Below, piece by piece: positions 10,002 to 24,238 of a stretch of DNA of 64,000 nt. The notes beneath the pieces were generated by a model that did no database searches, was not told the DNA's origin, and was given only the letters and a program-made list of their open reading frames with translations. Origin of the DNA: Apium graveolens. Taxonomy: Eukaryota > Streptophyta > Magnoliopsida > Apiales > Apiaceae. The DNA lies in assembly GCF_009905375.1 (NCBI RefSeq), contig NW_027417558.1, positions 36,001 through 100,000 of the forward strand, read 5' to 3'. Within the stretch, counting starts at the first letter, position 1. Each line of letters starts with the position of its first letter. The translations under genes and the position numbers were made by a program.

Positions 10002-11489
10002 TTGGAATTGGAACTTTGTGCTTATGGGAAAGTCAAAGAAGTTTGTTGTGCAATGACCTTTCAGCCAACACTAATGGAAAAGATAAAGAAGTGTCAAGAG
10101 GAAGTAATGGAAAAAGAGAAAAATCAGTTATCTGGAGAAGAGATTAATACTAAAAGGGATGAGCAAGGAATACTAAGGTTTTCATCCAGAATATGGATTC
10201 CTCATGTACCTGAATTAAAGAATAAGATCCTCCGTGAAGCCCACCATTCGAAATTTTCAATCCACCCGGGAAGCACCAAGATGTATCAAGACTTAAAGAA
10301 GAACTTTTGGTGGCCAAATATGAAGCGAGACGTGGCAGAATGGGTTGCGAAGTGCTATACTTGTCAGAAAGTAAAGGCAGAACATCAACGACCAAGCGGA
10401 TTAATTCAGCCCCTGAAGATTCCAGAATGGAAATGGGAAAATATCGCTATGGACTTTATAGTAGGACTACTGCGAACAAAATCCGGACATGACGCAATAT
10501 GGGTTATAATTGACCGTCTTACGAAGTCGGTGCATTTCCTTCCAATAAATGAGAAGTCGTCACTGGACAAGTTGGTTCATCTGTATGTGCACGAAATCGT
10601 ATTGAGGCATGGAGTACCCGTATCAATAGTTTCAGACAGAGATCCCCGATTTAACTCGAGATTCTGGAAGCAATTCCAGGAATGTCTTGGCACGAAGTTG
10701 AATATGAGCACGGCGTATCACCCGCAGACTGATGGTCAGAGCGAAAGGACGATTCAAACAATCAAAGACATGTTGTGCAGTTGTGCAATCGATTTTGCAG
10801 GAAGTTGGGACGACCACCTGCCATTGATTGAATTCTCATATAACAACAGCTATCATTCCAGTATCGGCATGCCACCATATGAAGCTTTGTACGGGCGAAA
10901 ATGTAGATCACCAACAAGTTGGGATGAAGTAGGAGAAGGAAGAATTCTCGGCTCAGAATTGGTACAACAGTTGCATGACTCAGTCAAGTTAATTCAGAAA
11001 AGGTTGCTTGCTGCTCAAGATAGACAGAGGAAGTATGCGGATCCAGCGCGTAAGGATGTTCAATTCCAAATTGGCGAAGCTGTGTTGCTAAAGGTGTCAC
11101 CTAGGAAAGGGTTGATGAGATATGGCAAGAAAGGAAAGTTAGCACCTAGATACATAGGTCCTTTTAAGATTTTGAGTCAAGTAGGAAAGGTGGCCTACGA
11201 GTTGGCCTTACCACCTCAGTATCGGCATGTGCATAATGTGTTCCATGTGTCGTTACTTAAGAAATATAATCCTGACACTAGCCATGTGATAGAATATGAA
11301 CCCGTAGAAATTCAGGCAGACCTGTCATTTGTGGAGCAACCGGTTAAAATACTCGACTGGCAAGTAAAGAGTCTTAGAAATAAGTCAGTAAAGTTAGTAA
11401 AAGTACTTTGGAGGAACCCTAAGGTCGAAGAGTTGACTTGGGAGTTAGAGTCTGATATGCGTTCCCGGTATCCTCATCTGTTCTCTTAG
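10002..11489 (+). CDS. pol: Tekay integrase with C-terminal chromodomain
   Basis: 495 codons; the listed ATG is only the first Met of the surviving frame, since the real protein is the C-terminal part of the polyprotein. An HHCC zinc module lies at about 81-121 (H81/H82, H88, C118, C121). The catalytic core has D151 (AMDFIVGL), D212 (IVSDRD) and E248 (GQSERT), with 35 residues between D212 and E248, the DD35E spacing. A GPF module (RYIGPFKIL, about 383-391) and the [11 protein letters not shown] motif follow. The tail (about 442-494, [14 protein letters not shown] through the TWELESDM motif) is the CHDCR-type chromodomain of Tekay/Del elements, thought to direct insertion to methylated-H3 heterochromatin. 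The frame is intact to TAG at 11487-11489. Confidence 0.95.
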   Translation: MELELCAYGKVKEVCCAMTFQPTLMEKIKKCQEEVMEKEKNQLSGEEINTKRDEQGILRFSSRIWIPHVPELKNKILREAHHSKFSIHPGSTKMYQDLKKNFWWPNMKRDVAEWVAKCYTCQKVKAEHQRPSGLIQPLKIPEWKWENIAMDFIVGLLRTKSGHDAIWVIIDRLTKSVHFLPINEKSSLDKLVHLYVHEIVLRHGVPVSIVSDRDPRFNSRFWKQFQECLGTKLNMSTAYHPQTDGQSERTIQTIKDMLCSCAIDFAGSWDDHLPLIEFSYNNSYHSSIGMPPYEALYGRKCRSPTSWDEVGEGRILGSELVQQLHDSVKLIQKRLLAAQDRQRKYADPARKDVQFQIGEAVLLKVSPRKGLMRYGKKGKLAPRYIGPFKILSQVGKVAYELALPPQYRHVHNVFHVSLLKKYNPDTSHVIEYEPVEIQADLSFVEQPVKILDWQVKSLRNKSVKLVKVLWRNPKVEELTWELESDMRSRYPHLFS

Positions 11490-11510
11490 ATTCTGGGGAC
11501 AGAATCCCTT

Positions 11511-11523
11511 AAGGGGGAGAGGA
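11511..11523 (+). promoter_or_regulatory. Polypurine tract
   Basis: AAGGGGGAGAGGA ends immediately before the 3' LTR. It is the RNase H-resistant primer for plus-strand synthesis. Confidence 0.92.
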
Positions 11524-14500
11524 TGTTACGACCGGCATTTTATGTAATATTATTTGTGAATTTGGTATAATATTAAGTCAAATGAAAATATATTCAATGA
11601 TTGTACGTATGTGTGAGTGAAAATTTCTGCATTATAAATTTGCTTTGGGTAGTATATGATTTTTCAAAGCAAGAGTTTATTTAATTTCTTTATTTTTGAT
11701 TTATAAGGAATATTCTAAGCTTTGGAAAAATCTTCTTTTAAAAGGCATTTTGTTCATAAATTTTGAAAATGATTTTATAAAGTCTCTAAAAATACAAGTT
11801 AATTTATGGTATAAATTTTATAATTTTTGAACTTGTATTTTATTTTATAAAAATAAATCATTATAAATTTTAGTTGTCATATTTATCAAATTACATGAAT
11901 AACCTTGCATGCAAACTCTCTTCTATTTAATCAAAGGGCAAAGAAGACATTCTCAACCCCACTAACTCACATTTTGCTAACTAATTTACCCCTTTACCCT
12001 TGCATGCAAATCTACCTAACTATATTGGAGGGTTACTCTTGTAAAATCTCAAACCCACTCACATTATAGTCAAATCAATGCATAAAAACAAGTCCAAGAA
12101 GTGATCATCACCTCACTTCACCCCACCACTTCACTCTCTTCTCCCTCCCTCCTCCCTCACCTCTCGGTTTTTCCCCTCCCCTCTCGGCAACCACCAAAAC
12201 CGAGCCCCATCCCCTTCTTTCTTCAACTCTCACTCAAAAAATCATCTTATATCCAAGTAATTTTACTCCCTATATGTTATTCTTATATATATTTCAAAAG
12301 TTTAGAGTGAAAAACCTATGTTTTGACCTTGCATGGTGATGTTTTTGTTAAACTCAAAGTGAACCTCCTTGATTCTTGTGAATCTAAGGCTTTCACCATG
12401 AGATATAGTATCATAGGGTCAAGAATGGCTAGACATAAGAGTGTTACACTTATGAAATGTTGTTCTTACCCTAATCCATTCGGCCATGACTTGATAGGAG
12501 CCGAATGGATGGTGTTTTGTTGCCTTGTTACATTTTTGTGTATTTTGTGATGATAACGTGAATTTTATAGTAAAAGCTTGATAAAACCTTTTTGCATGCT
12601 AGTTGATCATTTAGTTGTAATCCATGTTAGGCTTGCATGTTGAATTATGATAAAAATTTATTTGGAAATCATGTTGCTTTGGCTTGAAAGATCCGAAAGC
12701 ATGCATGCATGTAAATCACTTTTGATTTTTTTTTGGAAGTTTTGATCATTTAGATTCATGTTGTTAGTGAGCCTTAATTTCAGTAGGAATAATGTATTAA
12801 TATTGATTTATACTTCTTATTGCATGGTAATAATTCGTGGTTATCTATTATAAAAAAAAATATATATATCTTGTTGCTTCAAGAGCATAAAGGTTTGTGA
12901 TTTGTAAAGAGTAGTCTCTTTTGTTTTGCCATAGTTGCACCTTAGGTAAGGATGATCTCACCAAGGTTATTTTGAGAAAAAGGGAGTTAGTTCAGTAGAA
13001 TACCATGTATAAGTCTTTGTTTAAGTTTTGAGTTGTTGTTAGATAGGTTTGTCAAGTCAAAGCCTTGGAAAAATGAGAGTTATAGTTTCTGCAGAAAAAT
13101 CAGTTTAGTACCCTGAGGTTTAGAGTGAGTTTTGACCATGTCATTGATGTGCACTTTGAGGCCCAAGCTACCAGAAGTTAGTATGGGGAGTATATAATAG
13201 GTTTTAGGAGTTGGTTGGAGGTTTGCATGTCATTTGGTTAGGTGCACAAGTAGAATAACAAAATCTGTCCAGCAGGGGACAGTTTTGTTGCAACTTAGAA
13301 ATAGGGAGATTTGGCCATGTCATGGGTAGGCCCTCATTAGGCCCAATTGGGCCTTAGTTAGAGGGTATGTCAGAGAAGTTTTTCCAACCATAGTTCATAG
13401 GATATGAGCTAGAACCATGTGTCACAAGTTAATTCAAGTCAGGGCATTTTCTGCCCAGAAAAACAGGGGAACCTTGGACTTTTAGCTTAGGCCCAAGAAG
13501 GCCCAAGCCAGGCCTTTGAGCCACATCAAGCTTGTGAGATGCCCTTAGGTCAGGAGAGTCTTGTGTAAAAATTTTGAAGAAAAACTTGTAGTTTAAGAGT
13601 GTCTAATGCACTCAAGAAACCTTAGTTACCATTCTGAAATTTGTACCAGTGAGCACTTTCACTTATCACATAGCTTTAGAACACTTAGAAGTGAGTATTA
13701 GGTCGACCACCATAGTTGTAAGATACTATAAGGTCAGTAGAGCAAAAGGCACAAGTGAGGGTCAATAGGTTTTGGATAATTTAGGAAAGGCACATTGAGT
13801 TAGGAAGCCCAAATTTGAAGACTTTGTTTAGTTAGCGACCAAGTGACTTAAGTGGTGAGTCGAGATCATCCAAGCCTAGTGTGGCATTATGGTGTATATG
13901 ATGTTATTTGGTATTAATATACGATATGTGATTATGTGGCTACGTGTGTACATTTGAAAATATAATGGTGGATATGAATTAAGTGCGTATAGGCCTAAGT
14001 GCCATCCATGTTTAATTTTGGGTTGTAAATAGGTTAAGATGGTAAGAATATATTATAATGAGGATTATTATTATTTATGTAGGATCTCGAGACGAGGGAA
14101 AACTTGCCATAAAAGTCGAGTGAAGCTCCAGTTGTTGCTCCTACCAGTCAGACCAGACCAGTCTATCTCAAGGCAAGTGATTCAACTTGACCTTCGTATT
14201 TACTGTAAACAGTTCATATATATCGATGCAATTATCCTGAGTCATTTTGATATATTTAAATCAAGCGTATCTTTTGTTTATCTTTGAGTTACATAGAGAT
14301 GCCATGAACCCTCGAGTACGTATTGCAAGTAGTTCAAAAGTCTTTCATGATAGTTTAATGTCATGATAAAATAGAGATTTGTTATAATACTTTATTGATC
14401 CTTTTGATTATCATGCTATTGATCCCTGAGAAATCTTGATATTGCACCCTGATGCTTTGATTCAACTCTTGAAATAACCTCGATAGAAACTTTATCTTGA

Positions 14501-15571
14501 TACCTAAAAGCCAATCATTTCTTAAATTCATTCATGATTGTTTGATAACCCTATCCTTACCCTAAAGCTTGATACCCTGTTATATCTTGAGCTGATGATC
14601 ACTTTCTTTATATTTTAACACCTCTATCCTATTGGAACCAGTGATGCTTATCTTCTTGATGTTCTAATACCTATACCTTGTCTACAACCATTGCTTTAAG
14701 CCTAGTTTGGCATTACTCTTTCATATTATCTAATAGCCTTGCTCAATTTCCTTGTCAAAGTTCTTGTTTATGGAAACCTCTCAATTACCCTAATATAGTA
14801 AAGTCTAGTGGATCATGGCCCTGAGATTTAGTGTCATTTTTCCAGTGTTTCAAGTTGATCTATAATCCCTTGATAAAAATGATTACAGTCGAAAGAGATT
14901 TTGTCATAAATCGGCATCAGTTTTTAAAATGATTAAAATGTGGATTTTTCAGTCCCAAAGGGGGATAAATGTTTTCTTTGAATGGTGGATCTGGACTGAG
15001 ATGCGAGTCCTTTCCACACTTATATTAGGCTTAAAAGTTGCCTAGGGATTCCCAATAATGTTTTAGAACCCAGCGAGGTTCGGGATTACTTCGCGGCTGA
15101 TCACCGGCTGTAATCCGTAGCGTCATAAAATGATTTTGATTAAGAATGATTTTAAAATTGTTTTGATGCAAGCAAAATGATGCCAACTCACATAATTTTT
15201 ATCTCTCGTTATCATTGATTATGTCTTTCCATTGTCATTTCTAAAGGTATATCTCGATTTATGTTTTGCGTTGTACTGTTATTGTTGAGCTTTTGGCTCA
15301 CTTCTTGCTTTACCCTGATATTACAGCTAGCAGCTATGGTTAGATTCAAGCAGACTGCCCGTAAGACCTGTGATGTTGATGCTTATGTTCGAGCTTAGGT
15401 AGAATAAGTAATAATAGCTGTGAGGATTCGGTATTTGTAATTAGATGTAATAGCTGGTAGTGATGGGCTGTTCCAAACCCTAAACTGTAAGATCTTGGAT
15501 TGGTTGTGTATCCTTCATTAAAATGATGTAATAGCTATATTTATTTCGCTATTTAAGTTGGGGGTGTGACA
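11524..15571 (+). repeat. Tekay 3' LTR
   Basis: 4048 bp, matching the 5' LTR with about 30 substitutions and a few small indels counted by eye (for example a 4-bp gap near 15280 and a 2-bp gap near 14220). Under a commonly used plant rate of 1.3e-8 per site per year this is a few hundred thousand years; the count is approximate. Confidence 0.95.
15336..15398 (+). pseudogene. H3-like exon 1, 3' LTR copy
   Basis: Same peptide start (MVRFKQTARKT) as at 5828 but with one Ala-to-Val change and a C-to-T change that makes codon 21 TAG (15396-15398), next to the donor position. A 3' LTR copy would not be spliced to exon 2 in any case, so this is passive decay. Confidence 0.6.
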
Positions 15572-15576
15572 ATAAG
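15572..15576. repeat. Target-site duplication ATAAG, right
   Basis: Pairs with 2006-2010. Removing 2011-15576 restores a continuous family B LTR (CAAGTATAAG then TCTTACAACT). Confidence 0.95.
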
Positions 15577-17218
15577 TCTTACAACTTCTACTTCAATTAT
15601 TTGTATAAAGATTATTCTTTATGGGAATATTATTTAAATAATAATATTCAGATATTTTCTAAATATATTGGGACTGATTTACTTCATTAAATCAGCATTA
15701 CTCCAAACACTCTTTAAAGTGTTTCGAGTCTTCAAAATGATTTTTAAAAGTTAGAGCGGATCCCAAAACTCATTTTTATATTTAAGATCTTCCTTTTTAA
15801 GGGGATTTAAATACTCGCTCAAAACCTGAGGGATCCGGCTCTGTGGTGTATTTTATATTCGCAACAAGGTTACGGTTTTGGTAAATGAATTGATTACTTA
15901 CCCAACGTTCGGGAAGTAAATCCATCTATTTGAGTCGGCATAAGCAACATGGGCTCAACGGGCGTCCATGATAGTGTAAGTGGCTCAGTGGGAGTCCATC
16001 AAATGCATAAGTGGCTGAGTGGCAGTCCAGTATAAGGTCCTATTGCGACCAGGGTGATGACCAGTGGGGAATTCGTCCATCTACTAGTAGAAAAGGTTAC
16101 TTATTGGTATCTTTGCCTGATCAGCAAGATATCTGGTTTATGCCAAAATTCTTTTCCTTTCCAAAATTCATTGGATGTTCCAAACTCTGTTCATACTTTA
16201 TATGACAGAGGTTTTCAGGAAATGTATAAAGAAGATGTATATGTGGATATATATATATATATCAGAACTTAATGAAGTATATCATAACTTCATTTCCTTT
16301 AATAATATTTCAAAGATTTAATCTATACAAATCTTGTCTTGTAGTCTCATCTATGTGATGAACTTTTGAAACTAATTATAACTTGAACGGTGGTAGTTCA
16401 AGTAGTATTTGGAAAAGATATAAGTATATTGGAGTATCTTGTAACTTCATCTTTTAAACTTATATCTAGTAAATGATTATCTTATGCATGACAAAGATTT
16501 TCAGAAAAACGTTGAGACAAGGTTAGATATATGAGATCACCTTGCAACGATATTTTTATACAGTTATACACTGGAACTCTGTGTGTATTATACATGGAAG
16601 AGGACTTCCCATATTTTGAAAAGTATATATTTATATATATATACTGAATATTTTGCGAGTTCATCGCATTAAGATATCAAACTTGGTTCATTTCTTTTGA
16701 CCAAGATTTTCATGAGTACTATGAGAAGGCTCATATGTTGTTAATCATTATACATATTATTTTGGTGGGCTTGCTGCTCACCCTTGCTTTCTTCTTTCAT
16801 CACACAACATCAGATAGACAAGATGAACAGGACCAAGCTCCCGATTTGCAAGCGGTTAGAAAACATTTTGCAATCTTCTGGAAGCGTTGATGTCATCGTA
16901 GCTGAGTTAGGAGCTACCAGTTGGCTAGGTTTTCAACTATTGATGAACCAAACTTATGTATAATATGAATTGTAATAATGGCAAAGAAATGTAAATTTAT
17001 TCAGAACCATTTTGAGGTGTAATGGCTTATAATTGTGAAATAAAACGACTTGTGTTATTTTTGAGTATTCATCTCTGAGATTATAACTTGTGGTGTGTGT
17101 GTGTATATTGTGGGGTCACAGTACAGAGTAGTTGATTGTTTATTTAGATTGGGGGTTATTAAGGGAAATGAAACTCGTGACAACCCGAATCCCCGACCCC
17201 GGATTTGGGGGTGTAACA
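15577..17218 (+). mobile_element. Family B long LTR (copy B1), right part
   Basis: Continuation of the LTR interrupted at 2010. It ends GGATTTGGGGGTGTAACA, the family B LTR 3' end, and touches satellite at 17219. If the copy is complete, the TSD would be ATTGA (17219-17223), with satellite resuming left of the window; that side is not visible. Small frames here (16011-16205, 16054-16272) recur in the other LTRs and show no protein-like signal. Confidence 0.85.
16823..16906 (+). pseudogene. H3-like exon 1 in LTR B1, donor lost
   Basis: ATG opens 28 codons starting MNRTKLPICKR. R2, T3, K4 and K9 of H3 are kept and R8 is Cys. The frame reaches GAG, but the next bases are TTAGGA where other copies have GTAGA, so the splice donor is destroyed. 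This fits an old, inactive LTR. Confidence 0.5.
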
Positions 17219-17402
17219 ATTGACTCGTATGAAAGTGGTACCAAGAGATTGTTAAAGGATGTCAAATTGGATGTTTATGATATTAACATGTTAATTCTAC
17301 CAATATATGGTTGAAAGTGAGTCTTATAAGGTGCAAAATTACTCTAATATGGTCTAAAGTGACTTACATGGTTGATTAGAGCCAAAATGTGGACCAAAAT
17401 TG

Positions 17403-20400
17403 ACTCATATGAAAGTGGTACAAAGAGATGGTTAAAGGATGTCAAATTTGATGTTTATGATGTTAACATGTTAATTCTACCAATATATGGTGGCAAGTTA
17501 GTCTTATAAGGTGCAAAATTACTCTAATATGGTTTAAAGTGACTTACATGGTTGATTAGAGCCAAAATTTGGACCAAAATTGACTCGTATGAAAGTGGTA
17601 CCAAGAGGTGGTTAAAGGATGTCAAATTGGATGTTTATGATGTTAACATGTTAATTGTACCAATATATGGTTGAAAGTGAGTCTTATAAGGTGAAAAATT
17701 ACTCTATTATGGTTTAAAGTGACTTACATGGTTGATTATAGCCAAAATGTTGACCAAAATTGACTTGTATGAAAGTGGTATCAAGAGGTGGTTAAAGGAT
17801 GTCAAATTAGATGTTTATGATGTTAACATGTTAATTACACCAATATATGGTTGAAAGTGAGTCTTATAAGGTGCAAAATTACTCAAATATGGTTTAAATG
17901 GATTACATGGTAGATTATAGCCAAAATGTGGACCAAAATTGACTCGTATGAAAGTGGTACCAAGAGATGGTTAAAGGATGTCAAATTGGATGTTTATGAT
18001 GTTAACATGTTAATTCTACCATTATATGGTGGCAAGTTAGTCTTATAAGGTGCAAAATTACTCTAATACGGTTTAAAGTGACTTGCATGGTAGATTAGAG
18101 CCAAAATGTGGACCAATATTGACTCATATGAAAGTGGTACCAAGAGATTATTAAAGGATGTCAAATTGGATTTTTATGATGTTAACATGTTAATTCTACC
18201 ATTATATGGTGGCAAGTTAGTCTTATAAGGTGCAAAATTACTCTAATACGGTTTAAAGTGACTTGCATGGTAGATTAGAGCCAAAATATGGACCAAAATT
18301 GACTCGTATGAATGTGGTACCAACAGATGGTTAAAGGATGTCAAATTGGATGTTTATGATGTTAACATGTTAATTTTACCAATATATGGTTGAAAGTGAG
18401 TCTTATAAGGTGCAAAATTACTCTAATATGGTTTAAAGTGACTTACATGGTTGATTAGAGCCAAAATGTGGACCAAAATTGACTCGTATGAAAGTTGTAC
18501 AAAGAGATGGTTAAAGGATGTCAACTTGGATGTTTATGATGTTAACATGTAAATTCTACCAATATATGGTTGAAAGTGAGTCTTATAAGGTGCAAAATTA
18601 CTCTAATATGGTCTAAAGTGACTTACATGGTTGATTAGAGCCAAAATGTGGACCAAAATTGACTCGTATGAAAGTGGTACAAAGAGATGGTTAAAGGATG
18701 TCAAATTTGATGTTTATGATGTTAACATGTTAATTCTACCAATATATGGTGGCAAGTTAGTCTTATAAGGTGCAAAATTACTCTAATATGGTTTAAAGTG
18801 ACTTGCATGGTAGATTAGAACCAAAATATGGACCAATATTGACTCTTATGAAAGTGGTACCAAGAGATGGTTAAAGGATGTCAAATTGGATGTTTATGAT
18901 GTTAACATGTTAATTCTACCAATATATGGTTGAAAGTGAGTCTTATAAGATGCAAAATTACTCTAATATGGTTTAAAGTGACTTACATGGTTGATTAGAG
19001 CCAAAATATGGACCAAAATTGACTCGTATGAAAGTGGTACCAAGAGGTGGTTAAAGGATGTCAAATTGGATGTTTATGATGTTAACATGTTAATTGTACC
19101 AATATATGGTTGAAAGTGAGTCTTATAAGGTGCAAAATTACTCTAATATGGTTTAAAGGGACTTACATGGTAGATTAGAGCCAAAATATGGACCAAAATT
19201 GACTTGTATGAAAGTGGTACCAAGAAATGGTTAAAAATGTCAAATTGGATGTTTATGATGTTAACATGTTAATTCTACCATTATATGTTGGCAAGTTAGT
19301 CTTATAAGATGCAAAATTACTCTAATACGGTTTAAAGTGACTTGCATGGTATATTAGAGCCAAAATGTGGACCAATATTGACTCGTATGAAAGTGGTACC
19401 AAGAGATGGTTAAATGATGTCAAATTGGATGTTTATGATTTTAAAATGTTAATTCTACCAATATATGGTTGAAAGTGAGTCTTATAAGGTGTAAAATTAC
19501 TCTAATACGGTTTAAAGTGACTTGCATGGTAGATTAGAGCGAAAATGTGGACCAATATTGACTCGTATGAAAGTGGTACCAAGAGATTGTTAAAGGATGT
19601 CAAATTGGATGTTTATGATATTAACATGTTAATTCTACTAATATATGGTTGAAAGTGAGTCTTATAAGGTGCAAAATTACTCTAATATGGTCTAAAGTGA
19701 CTTACATGGTTGATTAGAGCCAAAATGTGGACCAAAATTGACTCGTATGAAAGTGGTACAAAGAGATGGTTAAAGGATGTCAAATTTGATGTTTAAGATG
19801 TTAAGATGTTAATTCTACCAATATATGGTGGCAAGTTAGTATTATAAGGTGCAAAATTACTCTAATATGGTTTAAAGTGACTTGCATGGTAGATTAGAAC
19901 CAAAATATGGACCAATATTGACTCATATGAAAGTGGTACCAAGAGGTGGTTAAAGGATGTCAAATTGGATGTTTATGATGTTAACATGTTAATTGTACCA
20001 ATATATGGTTCAAAGTGAGTATTATAAGGTGCAAAATTACTCTAATATGGTTTAAAGGGACTTACATGGTAGATTATAGCCAAAATGTGGACCAAAATTG
20101 ACTTGTACGAAAGTGGTACCAAGAAATGGTTAAAGGATGTCAAATTGGATGTTTATGATGTTAACATGTTAATTCTACCATTATATGTTGTCAAGTTAGT
20201 CTTATAAGATGCAAAATTACTCTAATACGGTTTAAAGTGACTTGCATGGTATATTAGAGCCAAAATGTGGACCAATATTGACTCGTATGAAAGTGGTACC
20301 AAGAGATGGTTAAATGATGTCAAATTGGATGTTTATGATTTTAACATGTTAATCCTACCAATATATGGTTGAAAGTGAGTCTTATAAGGTGTAAAATTAC

Positions 20401-20820
20401 TCTAATACGGTTTAAAGTGACTTGCATGGTAGATTAGAGCGAAAATGTGGACCAATATTGACTCGTATGAAAGTGGTACCAAGAGATTGTTAAAGGATGT
20501 CAAATTGGATGTTTATGATATTACCATGTTAATTCTACCAATATATGGTTGAAAGTGAGTCTTATAAGGTGCAAAATTACTCTAATATGGTCTAAAGTGA
20601 CTTACATTGTTGATTAGAGACAAAATGTGGACCAAAATTGACTCGTATGAAAGTGGTACAAAGAGATGGTTAAAAGATGTCAAATTTGATGTTTATGATG
20701 TTAACATGTTAATTCTACTAATATATGGTGGCAAGTTAGTCTTATAAGGTGCAAAATTACTCTAATATGGTTTTAAGTGACTTGCATGGTAGATTAGAAC
20801 CAAAATGTGGACCAATATTG
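17403..20820 (+). repeat. 3418-bp satellite segment, copy 1 of a tandem duplication
   Basis: 19 monomers (two one base short) repeated directly at 20821-24238. Rare variants coincide at a fixed 3418-bp offset: TCTATTATGG at 17703/21121, AGAGATTATTAAAGG near 18143/21561, and a TTAAAAATGTC deletion near 19231/22649. Confidence 0.93.
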
Positions 20821-23800
20821 ACTCATATGAAAGTGGTACAAAGAGATGGTTAAAGGATGTCAAATTTGATGTTTATGATGTTAACATGTTAATTCTACCA
20901 ATATATGGTGGCAAGTTAGTCTTATAAGGTGCAAAATTACTCTAATATGGTTTAAAGTGACTTACATGGTTGATTAGAGCCAAAATTTGGACCAAAATTG
21001 ACTCGTATGAAAGTGGTACCAAGAGGTGGTTAAAGGATGTCAAATTGGATGTTTATGATGTTAACATGTTAATTGTACCAATATATGGTTGAAAGTGAGT
21101 CTTATAAGGTGAAAAATTACTCTATTATGGTTTAAAGTGACTTACATGGTTGATTATAGCCAAAATGTTGACCAAAATTGACTTGTATGAAAGTGGTATC
21201 AAGAGGTGGTTAAAGGATGTCAAATTAGATGTTTATGATGTTAACATGTTAATTACACCAATATATGGTTGAAAGTGAGTCTTATAAGGTGCAAAATTAC
21301 TCAAATATGGTTTAAATGGATTACATGGTAGATTATAGCCAAAATGTGGACCAAAATTGACTCGTATGAAAGTGGTACCAAGAGATGGTTAAAGGATGTC
21401 AAATTGGATGTTTATGATGTTAACATGTTAATTCTACCATTATATGGTGGCAAGTTAGTCTTATAAGGTGCAAAATTACTCTAATACGGTTTAAAGTGAC
21501 TTGCATGGTAGATTAGAGCCAAAATGTGGACCAATATTGACTCATATGAAAGTGGTACCAAGAGATTATTAAAGGATGTCAAATTGGATTTTTATGATGT
21601 TAACATGTTAATTCTACCATTATATGGTGGCAAGTTAGTCTTATAAGGTGCAAAATTACTCTAATACGGTTTAAAGTGACTTGCATGGTAGATTAGAGCC
21701 AAAATATGGACCAAAATTGACTCGTATGAATGTGGTACCAACAGATGGTTAAAGGATGTCAAATTGGATGTTTATGATGTTAACATGTTAATTTTACCAA
21801 TATATGGTTGAAAGTGAGTCTTATAAGGTGCAAAATTACTCTAATATGGTTTAAAGTGACTTACATGGTTGATTAGAGCCAAAATGTGGACCAAAATTGA
21901 CTCGTATGAAAGTTGTACAAAGAGATGGTTAAAGGATGTCAACTTGGATGTTTATGATGTTAACATGTAAATTCTACCAATATATGGTTGAAAGTGAGTC
22001 TTATAAGGTGCAAAATTACTCTAATATGGTCTAAAGTGACTTACATGGTTGATTAGAGCCAAAATGTGGACCAAAATTGACTCGTATGAAAGTGGTACAA
22101 AGAGATGGTTAAAGGATGTCAAATTTGATGTTTATGATGTTAACATGTTAATTCTACCAATATATGGTGGCAAGTTAGTCTTATAAGGTGCAAAATTACT
22201 CTAATATGGTTTAAAGTGACTTGCATGGTAGATTAGAACCAAAATATGGACCAATATTGACTCTTATGAAAGTGGTACCAAGAGATGGTTAAAGGATGTC
22301 AAATTGGATGTTTATGATGTTAACATGTTAATTCTACCAATATATGGTTGAAAGTGAGTCTTATAAGATGCAAAATTACTCTAATATGGTTTAAAGTGAC
22401 TTACATGGTTGATTAGAGCCAAAATATGGACCAAAATTGACTCGTATGAAAGTGGTACCAAGAGGTGGTTAAAGGATGTCAAATTGGATGTTTATGATGT
22501 TAACATGTTAATTGTACCAATATATGGTTGAAAGTGAGTCTTATAAGGTGCAAAATTACTCTAATATGGTTTAAAGGGACTTACATGGTAGATTAGAGCC
22601 AAAATGTGGACCAAAATTGACTTGTATGAAAGTGGTACCAAGAAATGGTTAAAAATGTCAAATTGGATGTTTATGATGTTAACATGTTAATTCTACCATT
22701 ATATGTTGGCAAGTTAGTCTTATAAGATGCAAAATTACTCTAATACGGTTTAAAGTGACTTGCATGGTATATTAGAGCCAAAATGTGGACCAATATTGAC
22801 TCGTATGAAAGTGGTACCAAGAGATGGTTAAATGATGTCAAATTGGATGTTTATGATTTTAAAATGTTAATTCTACCAATATATGGTTGAAAGTGAGTCT
22901 TATAAGGTGTAAAATTACTCTAATACGGTTTAAAGTGACTTGCATGGTAGATTAGAGCGAAAATGTGGACCAATATTGACTCGTATGAAAGTGGTACCAA
23001 GAGATTGTTAAAGGATGTCAAATTGGATGTTTATGATATTAACATGTTAATTCTACTAATATATGGTTGAACGTGAGTCTTATAAGGTGCAAAATTACTC
23101 TAATATGGTCTAAAGTGACTTACATGGTTGATTAGAGCCAAAATGTGGACCAAAATTGACTCGTATGAAAGTGGTACAAAGAGATGGTTAAAGGATGTCA
23201 AATTTGATGTTTAAGATGTTAAGATGTTAATTCTACCAATATATGGTGGCAAGTTAGTATTATAAGGTGCAAAATTACTCTAATATGGTTTAAAGTGACT
23301 TGCATGGTAGATTAGAACCAAAATATGGACCAATATTGACTCATATGAAAGTGGTACCAAGAGGTGGTTAAAGGATGTCAAATTGGATGTTTATGATGTT
23401 AACATGTTAATTGTACCAATATATGGTTCAAAGTGAGTATTATAAGGTGCAAAATTACTCTAATATGGTTTAAAGGGACTTACATGGTAGATTATAGCCA
23501 AAATGTGGACCAAAATTGACTTGTACGAAAGTGGTACCAAGAAATGGTTAAAGGATGTCAAATTGGATGTTTATGATGTTAACATGTTAATTCTACCATT
23601 ATATGTTGTCAAGTTAGTCTTATAAGATGCAAAATTACTCTAATACGGTTTAAAGTGACTTGCATGGTATATTAGAGCCAAAATGTGGACCAATATTGAC
23701 TCGTATGAAAGTGGTACCAAGAGATGGTTAAATGATGTCAAATTGGATGTTTATGATTTTAACATGTTAATCCTACCAATATATGGTTGAAAGTGAGTCT

Positions 23801-24238
23801 TATAAGGTGTAAAATTACTCTAATACGGTTTAAAGTGACTTGCATGGTAGATTAGAGCGAAAATGTGGACCAATATTGACTCGTATGAAAGTGGTACCAA
23901 GAGATTGTTAAAGGATGTCAAATTGGATGTTTATGATATTACCATGTTAATTCTACCAATATATGGTTGAAAGTGAGTCTTATAAGGTGCAAAATTACTC
24001 TAATATGGTCTAAAGTGACTTACATTGTTGATTAGAGACAAAATGTGGACCAAAATTGACTCGTATGAAAGTGGTACAAAGAGATGGTTAAAGGATGTCA
24101 AATTTGATGTTTATGATGTTAACATGTTAATTCTACTAATATATGGTGGCAAGTTAGTCTTATAAGGTGCAAAATTACTCTAATATGGTTTTAAGTGACT
24201 TGCATGGTAGATTAGAACCAAAATGTGGACCAATATTG
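20821..24238 (+). repeat. 3418-bp satellite segment, copy 2
   Basis: I found only about three substitutions against copy 1 (for example AAAATATGG/AAAATGTGG near 19184/22602 and GAAAGTGAG/GAACGTGAG near 19650/23070), that is above 99.9% identity. This points to a very recent unequal exchange or duplication. Confidence 0.93.

Larger units (their letters stand above)
2011..15571 (+). mobile_element. Complete Tekay/Del-type chromovirus (Ty3/gypsy), nested in LTR B1
   Basis: A 13.56 kb LTR retrotransposon in the order LTR, tRNA-iMet primer site, accessory exon, gag, protease, reverse transcriptase, RNase H, integrase with C-terminal chromodomain, polypurine tract, LTR. The 4053- and 4048-bp LTRs differ at about 30 positions by eye (about 0.7%), so the insertion is recent. 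Coding capacity is nearly intact but broken by one nonsense codon (9516-9518), a 2-bp insertion near 9666 and a 1-bp insertion near 9998. Lineage was assigned from the gag, the integrase tail and the very long LTRs. The element is flanked by ATAAG and interrupts the family B LTR. Confidence 0.95.
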
